This document shows, piece by piece, positions 25,539 to 34,550 of a stretch of DNA of 64,000 nucleotides. Source of the stretch: Ignavibacteria bacterium (GTDB lineage Bacteria > Bacteroidota > Ignavibacteria > Kapaibacteriales > Kapaibacteriaceae); NCBI GenBank assembly GCA_016873895.1, contig VGVV01000001.1:16776-80775 (forward strand), in the 5' to 3' direction. The number at the start of each line of letters is the position of its first letter. Within the stretch, counting starts at the first letter, position 1. The translations under genes were made by a program, and so were the position numbers. The notes under the pieces are model-generated. The model was not told the origin of the DNA and did not search any database. It saw only the letters and a program-made list of their open reading frames with translations.

Positions 25539-26012
25539 ATGTTTAAGCCACTTGCTGCAATTACCGCCGCCAGGCTGTTAATCACTGCCTGTGGTGACAC
25601 AGAAACGCCCGTAACGCCGGATCCAACACCATACGTAACGGAGAAGGACTCAGTCGTTATCGCTCAAGAGCGCTACGACAAACTCGTCTACAGCGACACG
25701 ATCAATGTTTCGATCATCAAGGAGAATGGGGCTGGATGGGCAAAGGTCTCTGTCTATGATTTTGGAGCAGCTGATCATCGCTCTGCAGTAGCATTCACAA
25801 GCCCGAGCTCTACAACGGGCGAGGTCAGGGTGATCCTGTACGGCAAACGTCCGACGCTTTTCGATCCAGAGCCACAACTTGCCTCTTATACGTTTTCTAA
25901 AAGTAAGACGAGTGTAACAGATACCGTGACAGGCGTCATTAGCTCCGAAGCTGTGGTCTCCGGCGCCGGCACAACGTGTCGCATGAGTGGACAGATCATA
26001 CTGCCTCGTTAG
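25539..26012 (+). CDS. small lipoprotein of unknown function
   Basis: A 157-residue protein starting MFKPLAAITAARLLITACGD, with lipobox LITAC at about residues 14-18 and a Thr/Pro linker. The remaining domain of about 120 residues is beta-rich and has no family I recognise. The start at 25539 is set by the signal peptide and by the promoter/leader that this gene shares with the upstream beta-helix lipoprotein, MFK being conserved in both. Translation further upstream (to 25389) is open but lies outside the signal peptide and includes the promoter. Because each gene has its own copy of the leader, they are probably coregulated rather than cotranscribed. Confidence 0.7.
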   Translation: MFKPLAAITAARLLITACGDTETPVTPDPTPYVTEKDSVVIAQERYDKLVYSDTINVSIIKENGAGWAKVSVYDFGAADHRSAVAFTSPSSTTGEVRVILYGKRPTLFDPEPQLASYTFSKSKTSVTDTVTGVISSEAVVSGAGTTCRMSGQIILPR

Positions 26013-26057
26013 TAGAAATTTTTCCAACAGCGTAACAAACTCCACGATAGCAGCATC

Positions 26058-27245
26058 ATGAAGCCCCTTGTCAGCCTCATAGTCATCTACGCACTGTCAC
26101 AGTGCGCGCCAACCTTGCACGCCCAGCTATTCGTAGATCAGTCCTACAAGATCAAATCTTTCAAGGATGTGCAGTATGCAACGGCTATAGGCTTCAATGG
26201 TCGGACTGATACGCTACGCATGAACATCGTTGTCCCAACAAACGACAACACTACCAGGCGTCCGCTCGTGGTGTGGATCCATGGAGGGGGCTTTATCCAG
26301 GGCAGCCGCGCAGACTTTCAGACGCTTGCTGAATCGTGGGCGCGCCGTGGCTATACTGCTGTCACGATATCCTATCGTCTCGGCATCCATGGTGGACTCT
26401 TTGATCCCCCGTTTGCTTTTGATGAAGCAGAGCTGATTCGTGCATGCTTTCGGGGCATCCAGGATATCCGCACAGGGCTTCGCTTCCTTGCAAAGAATGC
26501 TGCTCAGCACGGCATCGACACTTCACGTATTGTGATCGGCGGCGCAAGTGCAGGGTCAATCGTTGCTCTTCACGCATCATACATCGATCCGCTCGACAAG
26601 CTCCCAGCAGCAATCGGCAAGATCAGCGCCGTAACCCGCGCTAACGGTACATTCGCGCGTCCAGATATGGGCTCCTATGAAGGCACACAACACACAGAGG
26701 TACCAACACCTTCAGTCGATGTCGTCCTGAACATCTTCGGCGCATTGCTTGATCTTTCCTACCTCGACAATGCACCGTTCATACCGTTGTTTAGTTACCA
26801 TCAAACCGACGACCCGGTCGTCGCTTGCGGCGTCAACCGTCCGTACCATAGAGTGCCCCTTGTCTCTGGTAACTACCCCCTTTTGAGCGGCACATGCGCC
26901 ATCGTACAGGAACTTGCAAAGCGCACAATACCTGCAGCAAGCTATGAGACAAACATCTATCAGGGGGCGGCCCACGAAGTACACGATCCTGTTGGTGTAG
27001 ACAAGGCAGCGGCTGTGTTTGCAGCGAAGTACGTCGCAACTCCGACGGGTGTTACGGAAGATGTCAGCACCACAGTCAACGCCGACACTCGCTGGACACT
27101 CTACACATTGCATGGCGTGACCGTTGCCTCTGATGTTACATCAGATGAAGTACGCATGCTTCCGGATGGTGTGTATGCTGCACGCGCGGGCAGCAACCGC
27201 ACAATGGTTCTCGTACAAGCGGGAACCGTCTACAAAGCGCGGTAG
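26058..27245 (+). CDS. secreted alpha/beta-hydrolase (carboxylesterase-like) with short sorting-like tail
   Basis: A 395-residue secreted esterase. Signal peptide at residues 1-22 (MKPLVSLIVIYALSQCAPTLHA). The oxyanion-hole motif WIHGGGF (about residue 75) and the nucleophile motif GGASAGS mark a hormone-sensitive-lipase/BD-FAE-type carboxylesterase. The acid and His should be near the DDPV and the AAHEVHDP segments. The last 60 residues (WTLYTLHGVTV ... LPDGVYAARAG ... MVLVQAG) look like the second half of a T9SS sorting domain with the first strands worn down. It probably cleaves esters on glycans or lipids outside the cell. It ends 31 bases before the convergent DUF2202 gene. Confidence 0.85.
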   Translation: MKPLVSLIVIYALSQCAPTLHAQLFVDQSYKIKSFKDVQYATAIGFNGRTDTLRMNIVVPTNDNTTRRPLVVWIHGGGFIQGSRADFQTLAESWARRGYTAVTISYRLGIHGGLFDPPFAFDEAELIRACFRGIQDIRTGLRFLAKNAAQHGIDTSRIVIGGASAGSIVALHASYIDPLDKLPAAIGKISAVTRANGTFARPDMGSYEGTQHTEVPTPSVDVVLNIFGALLDLSYLDNAPFIPLFSYHQTDDPVVACGVNRPYHRVPLVSGNYPLLSGTCAIVQELAKRTIPAASYETNIYQGAAHEVHDPVGVDKAAAVFAAKYVATPTGVTEDVSTTVNADTRWTLYTLHGVTVASDVTSDEVRMLPDGVYAARAGSNRTMVLVQAGTVYKAR

Positions 27246-27276
27246 GGCGGATTCGTGCGAAAGCCCCTTATCTACC

Positions 27277-27969
27277 TCACTCGAAAGGGGCGGAGATGAT
27301 TGCATCATAGGTTGCCTGGTCCAACACGCGTGGACTGTACCGAAGGCCACGTTCGGTAAGATTTCGAACGAATGCACGCAGGTGATTTCGGGAGCCTTTT
27401 GCAAGGTTGTCGAACACCATCAGAGTGTCCTGATTATCCACCCGAGCGCTCCAGTATGAAAGATCACGAAGATCAACTTCCTCTGCTTCTGCACTCACGA
27501 GCAACGCTGAGACGAGATCGGAGTTCCCTGCTGTGAATAGTCGCAGATACAACTGCTGCAGTGTTGTGTCGACAAACTCGCCAGGGCCGTTACTCTGAGC
27601 AGGGTCCGCTATCTGATATCGCTGCAGCAACAGCATCACGGCATGCGTATGTGTTAGCTCACTCTGGGCGATGTTCGAGAAGACGAGCCTGTTGTATCTC
27701 GCATAGAAGCTTACGTAGAGATCATGCACGAGTTTTTCCTCCCCCCGCATGAATAACAAGGCCCGTTGTTCAACAACCGACAAATCGTGTATGGCATACC
27801 CACTCAGTCTTCCGCGAAGCTGTGTCGTATCGAACGATGAGTAGCCACTATCGGTGATTATAAATTCTGTGGACGTGGGCGAGGTCGTTGACTCGCTGCA
27901 TGAAGCCACGATGATGGCTACGCAGGCAATAATTGCGAATGACCATTCAGTAAAACGGTTACGCAGCAT
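27277..27969 (-). CDS. DUF2202 ferritin-like lipoprotein
   Basis: A 230-residue lipoprotein. ATG 27969 has AGGAG eight bases upstream, so it is preferred over the longer reading from 28011. The lipobox is IVASC. The mature part (about residues 45-215) follows the DUF2202 ferritin-like pattern: LLFMRGEEKLVHDLY, NIAQSELTHTHAVMLLLQRY, SAEAEEVDLRDL and GSRNHLRAFVRNL. The conserved Glu and His residues could hold a di-metal site. The family's function is not established; it may take part in oxidative stress or metal storage in the periplasm. It converges on the esterase gene; between them GCCCCTT / AAGGGGC can pair. Confidence 0.85.
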   Translation of the reverse strand: MLRNRFTEWSFAIIACVAIIVASCSESTTSPTSTEFIITDSGYSSFDTTQLRGRLSGYAIHDLSVVEQRALLFMRGEEKLVHDLYVSFYARYNRLVFSNIAQSELTHTHAVMLLLQRYQIADPAQSNGPGEFVDTTLQQLYLRLFTAGNSDLVSALLVSAEAEEVDLRDLSYWSARVDNQDTLMVFDNLAKGSRNHLRAFVRNLTERGLRYSPRVLDQATYDAIISAPFE

Positions 27970-28073
27970 GTGTGATACTCCTGACTTGTACAACGACGTG
28001 ATTTCGTCCAACCTATGTAGTTGGATTCATCACGTCGCTACGGCCATGAGCAATGCCGTGGCGAGTGGTCGAT

Positions 28074-29351
28074 TTACCTGCCGAGTAAAAGTTCACCACT
28101 GCCTGATACATTGATGAGCTGCAGGGTATCACCAGCCAAGACTGCATACGTTCCAGGCTGAAGTTGTCGAAGCTCATCATAGGTGTCCACGCTGCAGACG
28201 TATCTGCCTTCTACGCTATAGACTTCTCCCGGCAGTGCAGTGCTGAGACGTTGATTGCCATCCTCATTCACGGACGTAGGAGCATCTCGCAACACTCGCA
28301 GTACAGCCGCAGCAACGCCAAGCGGATTCGAGGGTATTGAATTGGTAAGGACCACGATGTTCGCTTTGAGCGAGGGCACGCGAAACATGACGGATGAATA
28401 GCCACGAATCTCACCCGTATGGCCAATCATTGTTGTCCCTGATACCACCTTTCTGCTGATACCAAGACCATAGTCATTAGCTCCAACGAATGCTGTGAGC
28501 TGCGTCATCGATTCGGTTTTGAGCACTCTGCCGCTAAACAGAGCGTCATAGAACTGCGCCATTTCTGCCGAAGTCGATATCACTGCTCCAGCCGCCCAAG
28601 CACCGCTCCATTCAGCATTCATTGATCCGTTTGATGCATCTCGTCCACCCATCCAGCGATGTGCAAGCTCTCCGGTAATCTCTTCATCCGGGAACAATCG
28701 CGTGGAGTCCATAGACAATGGATTGAACAGCTCTCTTCGAAAGAGCTGGTACAGTGACAACCCCGAAACTTCCTGGGCAACGAGTCCTGCGAGAAAGTAA
28801 TTCGTATTACAATAGCCCCCTGAAGTACCCGGAGCAAATTGCTGCTTCGGAATCAGTGCCATCAGATCAGGGTGCGTCCACAGCCGCACAGGATCCTTTA
28901 AACATGCATCACGATAGCTCTGCTCAGCAGAGTAGTCTCCAATACCACTGGTGTGATTGAGCAGCTGACGCACGGTAATCGTTGTGTCGATATTGGGATG
29001 AGGAGGCAGCCACTTGCGAATAGGTTCGTCAAGCTTCAGAAATCCCTGTTCTTGCAGGCGCAGAAGCGTGCTGGCCATGCACGTCTTGGTGTTGCTTCCT
29101 ATACCAAGCACCATATCCGTTGTGATTGGCCGGCCTGCGAACGACTCCCCTGCAGCGCCAGACCAGAGGTCGTTGTCCATGCCAACAGCAGCCGACACCC
29201 CTTGGATCTTCTCGGCCTTCTGAACTGAGTCTACAGCACGCTGCAGTCGAGCACGTATTGTATCGTCGATACCAGCTGAGGCTGATGTGCCCAGCACAAG
29301 GAGCGCCACGAGCACATGGGCACCAGCAAAAATCCATCTACAAAGCTTCAT
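28074..29351 (-). CDS. secreted serine hydrolase, beta-lactamase/class C family
   Basis: A 425-residue protein of the class C beta-lactamase/D-Ala-D-Ala carboxypeptidase-like family. Signal peptide at residues 1-27 (MKLCRWIFAGAHVLVALLV ... SASA). The nucleophile box SNTK (SxxK), the YCN (YxN) box in GGYCNTNYF, and the third box HTG in IGHTGEIRGYSS are all present, so it should be active, more likely as an esterase or peptidase than as a true beta-lactamase. The last 45 residues (YSVEGRYVCSV ... LQPGTYAVLAG) look like a worn T9SS sorting domain. The start overlaps the GDPD gene by 14 bases; both are on the minus strand and probably cotranscribed. Confidence 0.88.
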   Translation of the reverse strand: MKLCRWIFAGAHVLVALLVLGTSASAGIDDTIRARLQRAVDSVQKAEKIQGVSAAVGMDNDLWSGAAGESFAGRPITTDMVLGIGSNTKTCMASTLLRLQEQGFLKLDEPIRKWLPPHPNIDTTITVRQLLNHTSGIGDYSAEQSYRDACLKDPVRLWTHPDLMALIPKQQFAPGTSGGYCNTNYFLAGLVAQEVSGLSLYQLFRRELFNPLSMDSTRLFPDEEITGELAHRWMGGRDASNGSMNAEWSGAWAAGAVISTSAEMAQFYDALFSGRVLKTESMTQLTAFVGANDYGLGISRKVVSGTTMIGHTGEIRGYSSVMFRVPSLKANIVVLTNSIPSNPLGVAAAVLRVLRDAPTSVNEDGNQRLSTALPGEVYSVEGRYVCSVDTYDELRQLQPGTYAVLAGDTLQLINVSGSGELLLGR

Positions 29352-30102
29352 ACGCCGGTACGATGATGTGAGACATGTTTGTAACAATTCCTCTGACACC
29401 CATGGCAACAACGTAGTTTAACTCATCGGCAGTATTGACGGTGTAGACTGCAACTGGAATGCCTTTCTGGCGGCATAACGCCATCATGTCTTCATTAAGC
29501 TCTTCGACAGAACACCCGAACACATCGGCCCCACAGTCTGCTACAACTTGATCTGGAGAGCGCGTATCACCAGGAACATTAAGTGCCAGCATTGGTAGAT
29601 CAGGCATAAGTGCTCGTACATGGCGAATTGCACGGTGATCGAATGACGAGAACAGGCAGGTGTCAAGCATGGACATTGAGCGTAGGAGCTCGATAAGCTC
29701 TAGTGTTTCCTTCTGTGCCTCCTCGGTATCTGGACGGGGCTTGATCTCAAGATTAACATATGCCCTACCGCGGATCAGCTCTAAAACATCAACGAGTTTT
29801 GGAATCCGCTCTCCAGCAAAGCTGGGGCTAAACCACGACCCAGCATCAAGCCCCTGAATTTCCTCGAGAGATTTCTGGTTGATTGCGCCCACTCCATTGG
29901 TAGTGCGCTCCATTGTGTCGTCGTGAAACACCACCATTTGATGGTCTCGTGTGTATTGTACGTCGATCTCGATCATGGGAGCGCCACTCTCGAGAGCAAG
30001 CCGCACAGCAGCAACCGTATTCTCGGGGGCAATCCCTGAGGCTCCGCGATGAGCGCAGATAATAAACGAGTTTTGTTCGACAAATTCCCGAAACGGAATC
30101 AT
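29338..30102 (-). CDS. glycerophosphodiester phosphodiesterase
   Basis: A 254-residue TIM-barrel enzyme that hydrolyses glycerophosphodiesters to glycerol 3-phosphate and an alcohol (UgpQ/GlpQ family). Motifs: CAHRGASGIAPENT with the first catalytic His, IEIDVQ with the metal-binding Glu and Asp, VFHDDTMERTTNG with the second His, and NLEIKP. No signal peptide is present, so it is cytoplasmic, like UgpQ. AGGAGG lies seven bases before ATG. The gene is first in a two-gene minus-strand unit with the serine hydrolase. Confidence 0.94.
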   Translation of the reverse strand: MIPFREFVEQNSFIICAHRGASGIAPENTVAAVRLALESGAPMIEIDVQYTRDHQMVVFHDDTMERTTNGVGAINQKSLEEIQGLDAGSWFSPSFAGERIPKLVDVLELIRGRAYVNLEIKPRPDTEEAQKETLELIELLRSMSMLDTCLFSSFDHRAIRHVRALMPDLPMLALNVPGDTRSPDQVVADCGADVFGCSVEELNEDMMALCRQKGIPVAVYTVNTADELNYVVAMGVRGIVTNMSHIIVPAYEAL

Positions 30103-30202
30103 GAATAATCCTCCTGTGACATGCCCTTTGAGGTTTGGTTAGGCTGGTCCAATATGCTGAATCGTCGCAATACAACATTGATTTCGTGGTAAGTTCCGCA
30201 CA

Positions 30203-31300
30203 ATGGGGGTAACTACTGACCGCGATTCGGCACCGTACGTGCTTGACATCAGGGCGCAACGATGGTGTACAGTTCTGCGTCGAGTTGGCCTGCAAAGGCC
30301 ATGGGACCTGATCTTTCCGCCGAACCGCCTGTATGCGCGGGGATCAACGTTCAGCGTGGGAACAAACGTTCGCCATTGCGTGCTCATAAAAGATGGTCGT
30401 GCTGAGGCTATGTTCGTGCTTGCCATGCGAGAAGGAGACTACTGTCTCATCGACGTACGATGTCAGCCTGATGCCTACGACAGCTGGGCTGATGCAATCA
30501 TTGATCATTGGCAAGCCATGGGTCGCGAATATGGAGCGAATACACTTATTGGACCTGTGGGGGCTTTCGCCTTCCTCACAGATGGCGTGGCAGAGTCGCA
30601 TGCTCACACAATAAATAGTATCCACATCCCCTGCTATCCCGAAATTCTTGTTGCGAGCTTGCGTCGTCGTGGCTATGTTCACGCTTGGTCTGGGGCCATA
30701 TGGGGACGTGAAAGGGCTGTGGGGACAGCACCCAAGAACGTTGCTCGGCAAACTTCTAGTGTTAGAGCGGGATCGTGGATGAACGTAATCTCAATCGCAC
30801 GTGATTTGGAGAGTGTGCTCTCAACAGCATTCTCAACATTACCCTGGCATCGCGGAAGCGGTGCGGGCTTGCCGTCTCTCGTTCGCGCCTACGCTCCAAT
30901 CTTTTCGCCAAAGCTAGCCCTTACGTCGCGCACCGAGGATGCTCTCGCAGCAGGTGCTGTGCTCATCCATAAGGATATTACCAACGTACCTCGCTGGGTG
31001 TATGTGCTCCCGAGATTGCTGCAGGCAGTTTGGCTGCGTATTGCCTCAGCTCGATCACAGTGTCTCCACACGAGTGTGATTGGTGTTCGACCAGAGTTTA
31101 GGAACACCGCACACTCATCAGATCTGTTTGCCGCGACACAGAGGATCTTCAACTCTGCGGCGAGCATCAACACATCATGGATACGCGACGATAATCGCCT
31201 ATCGCAGATGATGGCAAGGCGGGCTGGGCTTAGCCCCCTACAACAACGATTTGTATTTCGGTTGGTTTGTCAATCATGTTCAACCCCAAAAGGAGAATGA
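30203..31300 (+). CDS. divergent GNAT-fold protein, possibly tandem
   Basis: A 365-residue soluble protein without a clear family. Two parts resemble a group of large GNAT-like proteins common in Bacteroidota and Chloroflexota: the middle IGPVGAFAFL ... PCYPEILVASLRRRGY segment matches their 'GP...YP-L--AGF' core. The end VIGVRPEFRN ... SWIRDDNRLSQMMARRAGL matches their 'LGVLPEYRGRG ... SWILEDN' acetyl-CoA region, although here the P-loop-like RGxG is replaced by RNTAHSS. Loss of that motif may mean it no longer binds acetyl-CoA. It is divergent from the GDPD gene across a 100-base gap, and its end overlaps the TonB receptor start (ATGA). Confidence 0.55.
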   Translation: MGVTTDRDSAPYVLDIRAQRWCTVLRRVGLQRPWDLIFPPNRLYARGSTFSVGTNVRHCVLIKDGRAEAMFVLAMREGDYCLIDVRCQPDAYDSWADAIIDHWQAMGREYGANTLIGPVGAFAFLTDGVAESHAHTINSIHIPCYPEILVASLRRRGYVHAWSGAIWGRERAVGTAPKNVARQTSSVRAGSWMNVISIARDLESVLSTAFSTLPWHRGSGAGLPSLVRAYAPIFSPKLALTSRTEDALAAGAVLIHKDITNVPRWVYVLPRLLQAVWLRIASARSQCLHTSVIGVRPEFRNTAHSSDLFAATQRIFNSAASINTSWIRDDNRLSQMMARRAGLSPLQQRFVFRLVCQSCSTPKGE

Positions 31301-31302
31301 GA

Positions 31303-34011
31303 ATGCAACTTCTCATACGTGGAGTATTTCTAACCCTTGCTATCGCTCTTACAGGATCGATTGTATACGCGCAAGGCGTATTGCTTAGTGGTAGGGTGAC
31401 TACGCCTAGTGGTGGTCCTGTTCCTGGAGCCACTATCAAGCTTTCTACAGCGGAGATGTCAGCATCGAAAGGTGCGTATACCGATACACGCGGTCGTTAC
31501 TCAATACGCGGTGTGGCAAGTGGCAAGTACACGCTTACCGTAACTGCCATTGGTTACCAGACGAAGGTCATGGAAGATGTAAACGTCGACGGTGGTACTC
31601 TGAATATCACAATGAGTGAAACTGCCATTGATATGGACGTTATGGTTGTTACAGCATCACGTACGCTGCAAAAGGCATCGGAAGCACCTGCATCCGTAAC
31701 GGTTGTAGAGCCCAGAGCAATTCGTGAAGCGCCAAAGACAAACCCAACGGAGCACATCCGCGGTCTGGCTGGTGTTGACTACGCACAGACGGGTATCTCA
31801 CAGCAAAGTGCTACTGTCCGCGGCTTTAACAACGTGTTTAGCGGCTCGCTTCTTACCCTCACAGACTACCGTCCAGCAGGGGTGCCCAGCTTGCGCGTAA
31901 ATGTTGGATACTTCGTGCCTGCCTCAAACGAAGACATCGAGCGCATGGAACTCGTTCGTGGACCTGGTTCGGCGCTTTATGGTCCAAATGCATCTTCAGG
32001 CGTACTGAATATCATTACGCGTTCGCCATTTGCCTCTAAGGGAACAACCTTGTTTTTTGCTGGCGGACAGCAGAACCTGATGAACGGTGGTCTGCGTCAT
32101 GCTGGCACTCTTAGCGACAACTTAGGATACAAGATTAGCGGACAGTACTTCTCAGCAAATGATTGGGATTACCGCGATGCTGCCAACGACCTTCCAACAA
32201 GACCTCGTGTAAACACACATGAGCGCTATAACGTAGATGGCGGCATTTATTATAACATGGGTGAGAACACAACGGTTCAGCTCAACGGCGGTATGTCGGA
32301 AGCCATCAATACGATAGAGATGACGGGTCTTGGCGCTGCAAACGGACGCAACTGGCGCTATACCTACCTAAACGCACAGGTAAATTCGGGCGACTTCTTT
32401 GCCCAAACCTTCTACAACAAGAGTGATGCTGGAGGAACATACTTCCTGCGCACTGGCAACCCAATCGTTGACAAATCAGACTTGCTTGGCGCTCGTGTTC
32501 AACATGCATATCGCGTAAACGATGATATTCGTCTAACATACGGGGCTGATTATTTCGCAACAAACCCTGTAACAGAAGGCACGATCAACGGCGTAAACGA
32601 AGACAACGACAACTACACAGAGATTGGTGGTTATCTCCAAGGCGATTGGAAGATCACATCAAAACTTTCAGCTCTTGCAGCCCTGCGCGCAGACCGTCAC
32701 TCGGTGATTAATGAAATGGTCCTCTCGCCTCGTGTTGCCCTTATGTACAAGCTCAACGATAACAGCTCGGTTCGCGCAACGTATAACACAGCCTTTAGCA
32801 ATCCTGGCACCAACGATCTCTTCCTTGATCTTCTCAGCGCACCTGACGCCTTTGGTCTTGGCAGTGTAAATCCAGCATGGGCTGTTGGTGTATGGGGTGC
32901 ATCTGCCGGACGCAACGGCTACACGTATAACCGCACTGGCAACAATCTCAATTTCATTTCGCAGTTTGTCGGAAAAACGGATGCGAACTGGATTGGCCTA
33001 AACAATGCTTCATCTGGCGGCGTTTGGCAAACAGTTACGCAGATCATTCTGCCACAGCTTGAAGCTCAAGCGCCAGCTAATCTGCGTCCGCTACTGCGCC
33101 CATTCTTAACAGCTATCCCAGCTCCTCAGAACATCAAGGGCAACCTAGCGTCGCTCAACCCAACTACGCGTACATTTATTCCAACAAGTCCAGATGCTGT
33201 AACAGATGTTAGCAAGCTTCGCCAAAGCAACACCCAAACCATCGAGGTTGGGTATCAAGGCAAGGTTACAGACAAGCTTCGTGTTGCAGTTGACGCCTAT
33301 CACTCAACAGTAAGTGATTTCGTTTCGCCACTCCGCGTAGTAACGCCAAACGTCTTCCTTGACGGTGCTTCAGCTACTGCATATATTCAACCACTCCTTA
33401 CAGGCGCTCTCATGCAACAAGGGATCCCTCAGGATCAGGCAGCGGCTCTTGCAGCTCAATATGCTGGTCTGATCGGTGGTGCATATGCACAGGTTCCAGT
33501 TGGTACCGTTTCACCAAATGAGACACCACACAAGGGCGACATCCTTCTCGCCTATCGCAATTATGGCAAGCTCTCGTACTATGGTAGCGATGCTGCTTTC
33601 ACATATGAAGCATCTCCATCTTTGTCTGTATCTGGAACTGTCTCGTACATCAATCAAAACACCTTTACTGGAGCAGACCTGGGCGACGAAACAATCACAG
33701 ACGTTATAGCGCTCAACGCACCTAAGTACAAGTCTTCGCTCGGACTGCTTCATCGCAGCTCTTCACTGGGACTTTCCGTTGGACTCCAATGGCGCTGGGT
33801 TGATGGCTTCTACATGAACTCTGGCGTGTATGTTGGCGACGTGAATGCCTATCACATGATGGACCTCACGGCGCAATACATCATTCCAGGTGTTGATGGC
33901 CTTAGCTTCAATATCTCGGCAACGAACCTTCTCGACAACCAAGTTGAGCAGTTCATCGGCGCATCAACTGTTGGTCGCCTTGTACAAGGCCGTCTGACAT
34001 ACAACTTCTAA
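31303..34011 (+). CDS. TonB-dependent outer-membrane receptor
   Basis: A 902-residue receptor. ATG 31303 gives the signal peptide MQLLIRGVFLTLAIALTG ... VYAQ and has AAAGGAGA eight bases upstream. Residues about 28-105 are a CarboxypepD_reg-like domain, 110-235 the plug (VTVVEPRAIREAPKTNP ... RMELVRGPGSALYGPNASSGVLNIITR), and the rest the barrel ending YNF. The TonB-box-like VMVVTASRT lies before the plug. An insertion rich in Ala, Gln and Pro around residues 590-640 and 690-740 makes long outer loops. It overlaps or abuts the GNAT-like gene. Substrate unknown; plug features are of the siderophore/vitamin receptor kind. Confidence 0.92.
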   Translation: MQLLIRGVFLTLAIALTGSIVYAQGVLLSGRVTTPSGGPVPGATIKLSTAEMSASKGAYTDTRGRYSIRGVASGKYTLTVTAIGYQTKVMEDVNVDGGTLNITMSETAIDMDVMVVTASRTLQKASEAPASVTVVEPRAIREAPKTNPTEHIRGLAGVDYAQTGISQQSATVRGFNNVFSGSLLTLTDYRPAGVPSLRVNVGYFVPASNEDIERMELVRGPGSALYGPNASSGVLNIITRSPFASKGTTLFFAGGQQNLMNGGLRHAGTLSDNLGYKISGQYFSANDWDYRDAANDLPTRPRVNTHERYNVDGGIYYNMGENTTVQLNGGMSEAINTIEMTGLGAANGRNWRYTYLNAQVNSGDFFAQTFYNKSDAGGTYFLRTGNPIVDKSDLLGARVQHAYRVNDDIRLTYGADYFATNPVTEGTINGVNEDNDNYTEIGGYLQGDWKITSKLSALAALRADRHSVINEMVLSPRVALMYKLNDNSSVRATYNTAFSNPGTNDLFLDLLSAPDAFGLGSVNPAWAVGVWGASAGRNGYTYNRTGNNLNFISQFVGKTDANWIGLNNASSGGVWQTVTQIILPQLEAQAPANLRPLLRPFLTAIPAPQNIKGNLASLNPTTRTFIPTSPDAVTDVSKLRQSNTQTIEVGYQGKVTDKLRVAVDAYHSTVSDFVSPLRVVTPNVFLDGASATAYIQPLLTGALMQQGIPQDQAAALAAQYAGLIGGAYAQVPVGTVSPNETPHKGDILLAYRNYGKLSYYGSDAAFTYEASPSLSVSGTVSYINQNTFTGADLGDETITDVIALNAPKYKSSLGLLHRSSSLGLSVGLQWRWVDGFYMNSGVYVGDVNAYHMMDLTAQYIIPGVDGLSFNISATNLLDNQVEQFIGASTVGRLVQGRLTYNF

Positions 34012-34033
34012 GCAGCTGCTCAGCAGATTGCTG

Positions 34034-34070
34034 AAAGCCCCCTCAGTCAGTTGATTGAGGGGGCTTTTTT
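34034..34070 (+). terminator. terminator after the second TonB receptor
   Basis: AAAGCCCCCTCA, ten-base loop, TGAGGGGGCTTT, then a T-run. Both arms carry the AGGGGGC word. Confidence 0.93.
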
Positions 34071-34527
34071 ATACGCCGAACTGCCGCAAGTGATGATCGA
34101 TATGTTTATAGAGAAGGTTGTTCCATTCTTGCGCTGATAATCGTCCCAGCGTTAATTGCTCACGTCCCTCAAAAGCATCACGACCCATATCTGATATGTC
34201 ATGGACAAGCTTGAGCAACCGTTGCTTGTTTTCTTCGAATGCAATATCAGCCGGCATGATGAACGCTGGGGCAGTCGGCATATTCTTCTTGTACGGCGCA
34301 TCGTTCGTCAGCGTCTTCTTGAAAAAAAGCTTCAGAGCGATTCGCATATATGCAGGGGGTTTTGTTGTCTTGATACCCAGAGCCTGCTCATAAGGGATGC
34401 AGCAGTGCCCCATCATCTGAGCAGCATTCATTTGGCCCCATGCGGGCTTTGTGTCTTTGGCAATGCTGCTGATTCGAGAGCATAGTCGAGCGGTTGCTTC
34501 GGGATTCCAGATGTCTGGTAATGGCAT
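34069..34527 (-). CDS. DUF1569 (DinB-like) protein
   Basis: A 152-residue soluble helical protein. The pattern WNPEATARLCSRISSI ... KPAWGQMNAAQMMGHCCIPYEQALG ... LSAQEWNNLLYKHIDHHLRQFG fits DUF1569, a DinB-like four-helix family with His residues that could bind metal (HC, HIDHH). Function is not established; related DinB proteins act as thiol-dependent S-transferases. The reading frame can start at TTG 34554, overlapping the hydrolase stop (TTGA), or at ATG 34527, which I prefer because the family begins near there. Translational coupling to the upstream hydrolase is possible. Confidence 0.8.
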   Translation of the reverse strand: MPLPDIWNPEATARLCSRISSIAKDTKPAWGQMNAAQMMGHCCIPYEQALGIKTTKPPAYMRIALKLFFKKTLTNDAPYKKNMPTAPAFIMPADIAFEENKQRLLKLVHDISDMGRDAFEGREQLTLGRLSAQEWNNLLYKHIDHHLRQFGV

Positions 34528-34550
34528 GCTTGTTGTCCGCGAGTGTGTTT

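Noticed and set aside
27263..27291. GCCCCTT/AAGGGGC hairpin as a terminator between the esterase and DUF2202 genes
   Set aside because: The stem is seven pairs with a 15-base loop and no U-tract, and one arm lies inside the DUF2202 gene; more likely chance copies of the AGCCCC word.
28074..29351. Antibiotic-resistance beta-lactamase
   Set aside because: The boxes SxxK, YxN and HTG are shared by many esterases and peptidases of this family; HTG replaces the KTG usual in true class C enzymes.
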